This document shows positions 42,993-48,868 of a stretch of 48,868 bases of DNA, piece by piece. The DNA is from Rikenellaceae bacterium. Its GTDB lineage: Bacteria; Bacteroidota; Bacteroidia; Bacteroidales; Rikenellaceae. The notes beneath the pieces were generated by a model. It saw only the letters and a list, made by a program, of their open reading frames with translations. It had not been told where the DNA came from and did not search any database. The stretch spans positions 1 to 48,868 of the forward strand of contig JAJBUQ010000033.1 of assembly GCA_020860245.1 (NCBI GenBank), read 5' to 3'. How positions within the stretch are numbered: position 1 is the stretch's first letter; the number at the start of each line of letters is the position of its first letter. Made by a program: the position numbers and the translations under genes.

Positions 42993-45143
42993 TTAGGTGT
43001 TCGAAAATTTTAATTCTCCGTCTTCAACATCCACGTTAATTAGCGAATCTTTGTTCACTTCGCCCGCCAGTATCCGCTTGGACAGTTCGTTTATGAGATA
43101 TTTCTGGAGGGTTCGCTTCACAGGACGCGCACCGTACATAGGATCGTATCCCTTCTCCGCAAGGAAGTCCACTGCAGGCTCTGATACCTTCAACTGTATA
43201 CCATTATCCCCTAACATTCTTCTCACGACATCTATCTGTAACACCACCACCTTACGAATATCTTCACGCGACAGCGGAGTGAACATGATAATCTCGTCAA
43301 TCCTGTTGAGGAACTCCGGTCTTATGGTCTGTTTCATTAAATCGAAAACCTGATCGCGCGTCTTCTCGATTATCTGAACGTCGTTGTAGTCGTTCTCCTT
43401 TTCGAAGTTTTCGTTTATAATATGCGATCCGATATTCGATGTCATTATTATAATGGTGTTGCGGAAATCTACTGTACGCCCTTTATTATCTGTGAGCCTT
43501 CCGTCGTCCAGCACCTGCAGGAGAATATTAAATACGTCCGGATGCGCCTTCTCGATCTCATCCAGCAGCACCACAGAATAAGGTTTACGCCTTACGGCTT
43601 CCGTCAATTGACCGCCTTCGTCATATCCGATGTATCCCGGAGGCGCTCCTATCAACCTCGATACCGAATGGCGTTCCTGATATTCGCTCATGTCTATACG
43701 CGTTATCATGTTGTCGTCGTTGAACAGGAATTCCGCAAGCGCCTTGGCAAGTTCGGTCTTGCCGACCCCTGTGGTTCCGAGGAATATGAACGAACCGATC
43801 GGACGCCTTGAATCCTGAAGTCCTGCACGACTGCGCCTGATAGCGTTAGAAATGGCTACTATCGCGCCGTCCTGTCCGACTACGCGGAAGTGAAGCTCGT
43901 CCTCCATCTTGAGCAGCTTCTCCCGTTCGCTCTGCATCATTCTGCTGACGGGAATTCCCGTCCACCGTGATACCACTTCAGCGATATCTTCTCCGTCCAC
44001 CTCTTCCTTTATCATTGCGCCCTCCTCTGAGTGGCTCCGAACGAACTCTTCGTTGAGTTTCTCGATAGCCTCTTCCGCAGCACGGATTTTGCCGTACCGT
44101 ATCTCTGCTACCTTCCCGTAATCTCCGTTACGCTCCGCCTGTATTGCTTCGAGTTTATAATTTTCAATGTTCTGTTTGTTCTGTTGAATTTTTTCCAGAA
44201 TCCCTCTCTCCGCTTCCCATTGGGTGCGTAATTTGTTACGTTTAGCTATCATCTCATCGATCTCTTCGGTAAGACTCTCGACGCGAACCTTGTCGTTCTC
44301 CCTCCGGATCGCTTCACGTTCGATCTCCAACTGGCGTATCTTACGGTCCAGTTCGTCGATATCTTCCGGAACGGAGTTCATCACCATGCGAAGTTTTGCT
44401 GCCGCTTCGTCTATCAGATCGATTGCCTTGTCCGGAAGGAATCGAGAAGTTATATATCTGTGAGACAGTTCTACCGCGGCGATAATAGCCTCGTCTTTGA
44501 TCCGGACCTGATGATGGCTCTCGTATCGCTCTTTAAGTCCGCGAAGAATGGAGATAGAGTCTACGGTCGAGGGTTCATCTACTGTTACCTTCTGGAAGCG
44601 TCTCTCGAGAGCCTTGTCCTTCTCAAAAAATTTCTGGAATTCATCGAGAGTAGTAGCACCAATGGCGCGGAGTTCTCCACGCGCGAGCGCGGGTTTGAGG
44701 ATATTTGCAGCATCCATAGCTCCGTCCCCCCCGCCTGCACCTACGAGGGTATGTATCTCGTCGATGAAGAGAAGAATCTCTCCGTTGGAATCGATTACCT
44801 CTTTGACAACCCCCTTGAGGCGCTCTTCGAATTCTCCTTTATATTTGGCCCCTGCTATTAGTGCCCCCATGTCGAGGGAGAAGACAAGTTTGGATTTAAG
44901 GTTCTCCGGAACGTCGCCGTTCACTATGCGGTGCGCAATCCCTTCGGCAATGGCCGTTTTGCCGACGCCCGGTTCACCAACGAGAATCGGATTATTCTTA
45001 GTCCTTCTTGACAATATCTGAAGTGCACGCCGGATCTCTTCGTCCCTTCCGATAACGGGGTCCAGCTTGCCGTTCTTCGCCATATCGTTTAAATTTATGG
45101 CGTAGCGGTCCAATGCTTCGTGTTTGCGATTATCAGTATTCAT
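42993..45143 (-). CDS. clpB: Disaggregase ClpB lacking the N-terminal domain
   Basis: This 716-residue Hsp100 compares with about 860 for full-length ClpB. The chain begins just before NBD1 ([24 protein letters not shown]), matching about residue 150 of E. coli ClpB, so the double Clp-N repeat is absent. NBD1 Walker A is GEPGVGKT near residue 56. The M-domain coiled coil is at about 255-375, and NBD2 Walker A is GTTGVGKT near 458. The C-terminal domain is typical. It works with DnaK to solubilise aggregates. Upstream there is only 133 bp before another gene, so no missing N domain can be fused. E. coli also makes a ClpB form without the N domain, by internal initiation. Confidence 0.95.
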   Translation of the reverse strand: MNTDNRKHEALDRYAINLNDMAKNGKLDPVIGRDEEIRRALQILSRRTKNNPILVGEPGVGKTAIAEGIAHRIVNGDVPENLKSKLVFSLDMGALIAGAKYKGEFEERLKGVVKEVIDSNGEILLFIDEIHTLVGAGGGDGAMDAANILKPALARGELRAIGATTLDEFQKFFEKDKALERRFQKVTVDEPSTVDSISILRGLKERYESHHQVRIKDEAIIAAVELSHRYITSRFLPDKAIDLIDEAAAKLRMVMNSVPEDIDELDRKIRQLEIEREAIRRENDKVRVESLTEEIDEMIAKRNKLRTQWEAERGILEKIQQNKQNIENYKLEAIQAERNGDYGKVAEIRYGKIRAAEEAIEKLNEEFVRSHSEEGAMIKEEVDGEDIAEVVSRWTGIPVSRMMQSEREKLLKMEDELHFRVVGQDGAIVAISNAIRRSRAGLQDSRRPIGSFIFLGTTGVGKTELAKALAEFLFNDDNMITRIDMSEYQERHSVSRLIGAPPGYIGYDEGGQLTEAVRRKPYSVVLLDEIEKAHPDVFNILLQVLDDGRLTDNKGRTVDFRNTIIIMTSNIGSHIINENFEKENDYNDVQIIEKTRDQVFDLMKQTIRPEFLNRIDEIIMFTPLSREDIRKVVVLQIDVVRRMLGDNGIQLKVSEPAVDFLAEKGYDPMYGARPVKRTLQKYLINELSKRILAGEVNKDSLINVDVEDGELKFSNT

Positions 45144-45192
45144 AACATTATTTTTTATTTAAAACTGCAAATTATCTGCCAACGGTCCATAC

Positions 45193-45236
45193 TGACAAAA
45201 TGTCCTATATATAATGTCACGTATTAAATTCTGACA
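45193..45236 (-). promoter_or_regulatory. TGACA/TGTCA inverted half-sites upstream of clpB
   Basis: TGTCA at 45215-45219 and TGACA at 45232-45236 form a 5-bp inverted repeat with a 12-nt spacer. Another TGACA at 45193-45197 faces TGTC at 45201. The same half-sites flank a 7-nt spacer upstream of dnaK. A perfect ACAGGA-N7-TCCTGT repeat lies nearby at 45243-45261. Confidence 0.4.
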
Positions 45237-45276
45237 CTATATACAGGACAATTTATCCTGTTCCTTTGACCGAATA

Positions 45277-45831
45277 TTAGAATGCAGGCGAAGCCTCTTC
45301 AGATGCTTTAGCCTCTGCGATCGCAGCGACAAGCGACTCTCTGTTTTTTTCAACCAGTTTCACCAGTTCCGCCGGTTCACTGCAGTTTATGATGTAAGTA
45401 TCCTCATAAATATCCTCGATCATAATGAAATTCTCCCAAGCAGAGGCGTACATTTTTACGAACGACATCTTAGAAAAATCGTAAAAATATCCGTAGAATC
45501 CGAAAAATCCGTAGCTTCCCAGAAGCGGTGCGGTATATTTCATATCCTTCTTATCGATTTGTCTGATATTCTTAATATTTTGAAGCGGTATATTGGTCAG
45601 CTCGATCATACAATGTATCTCAAGTGTGGAGTCCGTAACCCTTACATATTTTGGAATGGATAATATATACAGGGCGGCCGTTGTAACCAGCAGAGATATA
45701 ACCCATGCAGGAAGAAATCCGCTGAAACTGTAATAGTTGCACAGTAAAATAAGCACGAATGATACCAAGAGGAAGATGACGGTTAGTCTCTTGCTCTTAC
45801 GATTGAGTCTGTATTTGAAGTCTTTTTTCAT
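45277..45831 (-). CDS. Membrane protein with PH-like domain
   Basis: This 184-residue protein has two N-terminal transmembrane helices (about residues 16-33 and 38-55). A soluble domain follows: VRVTDSTLEIHCMIELTNIPLQNIKNIRQI near residue 63, then ENFIMIEDIYEDTYIINCSEPAELVKLV. This resembles the bacterial PH domains found behind paired helices. The role is unknown. It is on the same strand as clpB, 133 bp upstream, and is probably a separate unit because of the repeats between them. The short Ala/Glu-rich tail is likely disordered. Confidence 0.75.
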   Translation of the reverse strand: MKKDFKYRLNRKSKRLTVIFLLVSFVLILLCNYYSFSGFLPAWVISLLVTTAALYILSIPKYVRVTDSTLEIHCMIELTNIPLQNIKNIRQIDKKDMKYTAPLLGSYGFFGFYGYFYDFSKMSFVKMYASAWENFIMIEDIYEDTYIINCSEPAELVKLVEKNRESLVAAIAEAKASEEASPAF

Positions 45832-45859
45832 GGTCAGTAATTCTTATGCTTATTATAAC

Positions 45860-45901
45860 GCAGCACCCTGCGTATTTATTGTATTTTGTGCAGGGTGCTG
45901 C
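45860..45901. terminator. Long-stem hairpin after the GH2 gene
   Basis: The perfect 12-bp stem GCAGCACCCTGC/GCAGGGTGCTGC has an 18-nt AT-rich loop. It lies 25 bp after the GH2 stop and 29 bp before the PH-domain gene start. The lack of a clear T tract and the large loop make it an imperfect terminator; a processing or protein-binding site is possible. Confidence 0.5.
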
Positions 45902-45925
45902 AGTAAATCTTACCGTCGCCGCGAA

Positions 45926-48811
45926 TTATTTGTTGAATCCCGGTTTGAGTTCGTCCGGCGACTGGATTGTATAAGTATCCAGAGGTGGTTCTTCTTTGGT
46001 GAACAGATCGTGTATTCTCTCCACAGCTACGTCGTATTGCGGTCGGAACCTGTCGGAGTTCATATATATAAGTATGCTCTCAAGGAGTTGCCTTGCTACC
46101 ACGCGCTCCTCGAGATCTTTCTCGAGATCCGCAGTACAGACTATAAGTTTGCCGTTGAGGACATTCGCCTCGATAAGTACACCGATCTTGCGGTTGTGGA
46201 ACCATGTATCTATGGATTGTATTACGGGCTGGAATCCCAACGGGAAGTCCATGAGAAGCATCACCTGCGTCCTGTTCAGAAGTTCCCACCACTGAAGATC
46301 GGAGTGATAATCCGTAGGGAAGTTGTCGAATAGCGGATGATGCGTATTCACGAATATTCCGGTTGTGTGCGGAGGGCGCATCTTGAACCATGATGTGTTC
46401 CAGAACACAGGCAGGAAGTGTTGAACGATATTCTTGCCGTAGGATATTTTACCTCCAGCGAGAAGTAGGACGTTCTCTCCGTTTTCCAGTTTTTTCCGGG
46501 TTTCTTCGTTGAATTCGTTTGTAATATACACGTCGCCGGGATCAGCCTTCGGAAGTTCCGGATAGACCCAGAAATTCCAGTCGTTCACGAATTCCGTGCC
46601 CTTGATTCGCGTTTCGAGATTGTATTTTCCCGCTTTTTCCACAGAATTCAATGGTACGGATATTTCTCCTGCGATATGTTCGTTGCCGACCGGTATGGTC
46701 TGTTTCGGTAACGAACCTTCCGCAAGGATCTGTCCGTATTCGTTTTTAACGGTCCAGACAATTTCTGCTTCTTCGATCGCTCCGCGTCCGAAGTGGGCGG
46801 TCTGTATCTCCGCGGTCATGGTCTCGGAGTTTTTGAACGTAAATTTTCTGAATTTACCGAGTAGTACGGTGGAGTTGCAGAATCTGCGGAACTCCTCGGC
46901 ATTTATATATCCTTTTTCTTCCCAGAACACGTCTAATACACCTACGAGCGCTGTACCCTGTCCTGAATAATCGTTGAGCGAGAGGAGTTGGAATCCTGCG
47001 TAATCCGGAGTACGGAGCGTCTTCTCGATCTCGTACTTGTAGCATAGCGCCTGTAATTTGCCGGAAGCCATCATGAAGTCGTATCCGAGATTCCCCATGT
47101 CGTGATCGGCAAGATCCTCTCTGAAGAGTTCGAAATTGAGAGCTTTGTTTACACCCGTATATTTTTTTATCTCATTAAAATTTGGAAATGCACACCACTG
47201 TCCTGTTTCGTGGGATACATACGGTTGGTTAGCCTCGACAGCCTGTTTTAAAAAGGAAGAAGAAGAGTATGTGGAATAGTTCTCCGGTCTGCGATTCCAT
47301 TCGAGTCCGCGTGCACCTGCTTTGACATGGAATTGGTTCTTGGGCTGCCATGCCCATCCTCCTCCTACCGATGCTCCGGTGTAGACCCTGCGGTTGTCAG
47401 TTTCCTTCCAGTAATCCACGAAATCGCTAACCCAATCGACCCAATTATTTCCGTATGGTTCGTTACCGCTGGAGAACATGACGAAAGAAGCGTAGTTGCC
47501 GTAGTCCTTATGTATGCGGATAGATTCGTCCATAAGATATTGATCCACCGGTCTGCCGTCTCCGAGCGACGAGCCGTGGTTGGGCCAGCTCGGAGCCTCC
47601 GGTTGAAGATAAATTCCTATAAGGTCCGCTGCGATAAAGGCAGCTTCGGGAGGACAAAATGAATGATACCTCATGTGGTTGAGCCCGTATTCTTTACATT
47701 TGGCGAATACCTTCATCCACGAATCTACATCCATAGGGGCATAACCGGTCTCAGGGAATGTGCAGTTTTCTACCGTACCACGGAGAACAGTCTGATGTCC
47801 GTTCACGTAGAAATACATGCCGTCGATTTTGAATTCACGCATACCGAACTGAATACTCTTATCGTCCCGCATCTTACCGCTTTCGATGGTTGCGGTTAGC
47901 ATATACAGCGCCGGATCGAATTCGTCCCATGTCAGAAAATCGTTCCCCATGGGTAATTCCACTTCCGCTTCGTTGATGCCTTTTTTCAGATTTACAGTTG
48001 CTGTAATGGGGCTGACGCTATGGAATTTTTGCGAATTGAAACTTTTTGCCGAAAGCGTAACTTCGGAGGTAGAATTTTGGCTGCTGTTTATTTTCATTTT
48101 AACTACCGCTCTCTTACCGCTTAGATCCGGATAAATTTGAATATCATCAAAATTGACCTTATCCTCCGCCTGAAGTTCGATTCTTCCGACGATGCCGTTC
48201 CAGTTGCCTTGCGTTTGATCCGTTATACTGTGGGAGTCGATCCCGACATTTATATCTTTGATGCGGTTATCCACGCGTATCGTTATCGTATGCCTCCCTT
48301 TAGAAATTCCCGTGAGGTCGAATCGGTGGGGTACGCACAAGCTGTTCTGCATCCCCGCCTCTTTGCCGTCTATCCATACGGTCGATTCGATGTGAGGTCT
48401 TTCGAGAAAAAGTGTCAGTTGTTTATCCGTGAAGTTCTGCGGAATTTCTATCTCCTTCTGGTACCATGCTACCCCTATGTAGTGCTGATCCGGAGTTAAA
48501 AAAAATGGAAATTTTATATTTCCAGGCTCCCTGTACTTCTCGAGACGGGGATTGAAATAAAACGAACTGTCGTAAATACTTCCGGTCCACGGAGTCGTGA
48601 GGGTAACCTCGTCCGCCTTGAGTTTCTCCGGCATATAGCCCGGAATATTCATCACGTCGGTAAGTCGTTTCAAATACCATTCTTCCGGAATTCCGACATC
48701 TCCCGGATCCTTCTGGAACCGCCATTCCCCGCTCAGATCCGATTGGCTTTGGGCATAAATTCCTACCGCAAAAAATACGGCGGAACAAAAAAATAACAAT
48801 TTTTTAAACAT
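45926..48811 (-). CDS. Secreted glycoside hydrolase family 2 protein
   Basis: This 961-residue protein has a signal peptide (MFKKLLFF, cleavage near IYAQS at about residue 20). The N-terminal jelly-roll sugar-binding domain covers about 25-215 and an Ig-like domain about 220-330. The TIM barrel covers about 330-640, with the acid/base Glu451 in FSSGNEPYG and the nucleophile Glu535 in VSHETGQW. A further beta-rich domain completes the chain. It would release a terminal sugar from a polysaccharide or glycoprotein in the periplasm or at the surface. Specificity (beta-galactosidase, glucuronidase or other) is not decided by the motifs. No SusC/SusD genes adjoin it in the window, but the right edge is cut. 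Confidence 0.9.
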   Translation of the reverse strand: MFKKLLFFCSAVFFAVGIYAQSQSDLSGEWRFQKDPGDVGIPEEWYLKRLTDVMNIPGYMPEKLKADEVTLTTPWTGSIYDSSFYFNPRLEKYREPGNIKFPFFLTPDQHYIGVAWYQKEIEIPQNFTDKQLTLFLERPHIESTVWIDGKEAGMQNSLCVPHRFDLTGISKGRHTITIRVDNRIKDINVGIDSHSITDQTQGNWNGIVGRIELQAEDKVNFDDIQIYPDLSGKRAVVKMKINSSQNSTSEVTLSAKSFNSQKFHSVSPITATVNLKKGINEAEVELPMGNDFLTWDEFDPALYMLTATIESGKMRDDKSIQFGMREFKIDGMYFYVNGHQTVLRGTVENCTFPETGYAPMDVDSWMKVFAKCKEYGLNHMRYHSFCPPEAAFIAADLIGIYLQPEAPSWPNHGSSLGDGRPVDQYLMDESIRIHKDYGNYASFVMFSSGNEPYGNNWVDWVSDFVDYWKETDNRRVYTGASVGGGWAWQPKNQFHVKAGARGLEWNRRPENYSTYSSSSFLKQAVEANQPYVSHETGQWCAFPNFNEIKKYTGVNKALNFELFREDLADHDMGNLGYDFMMASGKLQALCYKYEIEKTLRTPDYAGFQLLSLNDYSGQGTALVGVLDVFWEEKGYINAEEFRRFCNSTVLLGKFRKFTFKNSETMTAEIQTAHFGRGAIEEAEIVWTVKNEYGQILAEGSLPKQTIPVGNEHIAGEISVPLNSVEKAGKYNLETRIKGTEFVNDWNFWVYPELPKADPGDVYITNEFNEETRKKLENGENVLLLAGGKISYGKNIVQHFLPVFWNTSWFKMRPPHTTGIFVNTHHPLFDNFPTDYHSDLQWWELLNRTQVMLLMDFPLGFQPVIQSIDTWFHNRKIGVLIEANVLNGKLIVCTADLEKDLEERVVARQLLESILIYMNSDRFRPQYDVAVERIHDLFTKEEPPLDTYTIQSPDELKPGFNK

Positions 48812-48851
48812 AGAATTATTTGAGTTTGAATTTATATCTGTAAACTTAATT

Positions 48852-48859
48852 CAAATATA
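48852..48859 (-). promoter_or_regulatory. -7 promoter element of the GH2 gene
   Basis: On the minus strand this is TATATTTG, a perfect TAnnTTTG match about 41 bp before the ATG at 48811. The -33 region lies outside the window. Confidence 0.6.
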
Positions 48860-48868
48860 ACTTATTAT

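Noticed and set aside
45737-46333. Long plus-strand ORF (198 codons) over the PH-domain and GH2 genes
   Set aside because: It spans the hairpin and two real genes in antisense, rich in Cys, Tyr and Arg, without a domain.

Overview
The window looks like a chromosomal segment of an anaerobic member of the Bacteroidales. The evidence is: type III glutamine synthetase (GlnN), a V-type ATPase operon with a DUF2764 subunit, NigD-like and SGNH/GH2 surface or secreted proteins, a ferredoxin-dependent branched-chain 2-oxoacid oxidoreductase, an Mrp protein of the Bacteroidetes type, almost no Shine-Dalgarno sequences, and repeated copies of the Bacteroidetes -7 promoter motif TAnnTTTG just upstream of start codons. 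Genus and species cannot be resolved from this alone. Most of the window is ordinary housekeeping chromosome. I see no prophage, CRISPR array or intact insertion sequence.

Layout. 1-56: the 3' end of a 5S rRNA and its terminator, so an rRNA operon ends at the left edge. 568-1206: a lipoprotein gene split by an in-frame TAG. 1520-4152 (-): four-gene 2-oxoacid:ferredoxin oxidoreductase operon. 4376-4657 (-): small unknown helical protein. 4772-7485 (+): inositol-phosphatase-like enzyme, lipid A type acyltransferase and GT2 glycosyltransferase. 7516-9702 (-): GlnN. 10029-12471 (-): ECF sigma factor, anti-sigma/beta-barrel protein, NigD-like lipoprotein. 12545-13642 (-): GcvT, divergent from an SGNH hydrolase (+). 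14402-16373 (-): ClpP and ClpX. 16565-16636: tRNA-Glu with its own promoter and terminator. 16726-19121: YgiQ radical-SAM protein (+) and YjjG-type HAD phosphatase (-), overlapping tail to tail. 19122-19798: an anomalous stretch with no recognisable gene. 19799-21251 (+): lipoprotein and outer-membrane barrel. 21767-23680 (+): DnaK. 23930-25006 (-): butyrate kinase. 25073-26116: divergent HxlR regulator and DJ-1/PfpI protein. 26189-28827 (-): AckA, Pta and the fluoride channel CrcB. 28948-30797 (+): an AAA ATPase overlapping a DUF4435 (TOPRIM-like) gene, resembling the PARIS/OLD type of defence pair. 31017-40031 (+): a DUF4301 gene, then V-ATPase E-DUF2764-A-B-D-I-K. 40096-42956: divergent Mrp (-) and SppA (+). 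42993-45143 (-): ClpB without its N-terminal domain. 45277-45831 (-): membrane PH-domain-like protein. 45926-48811 (-): secreted GH2 glycoside hydrolase.

How the parts fit. The energy genes make a coherent fermentative picture. Branched-chain 2-oxoacids from amino acids are oxidised to acyl-CoA with reduction of ferredoxin. Acyl phosphates are converted to acids by butyrate kinase and AckA/Pta, giving ATP. The V-ATPase carries residues typical of sodium-binding rotor rings. DnaK, ClpB, ClpP and ClpX form a dispersed protein quality-control set, and the DnaK and ClpB upstream regions share TGTCA/TGACA inverted half-sites. The item most worth follow-up is the ATPase-DUF4435 pair. After it come the N-domain-less ClpB, the shared DnaK/ClpB half-sites, the HxlR operator candidates and the 12-bp inverted repeat ahead of the DUF4301/V-ATPase genes.
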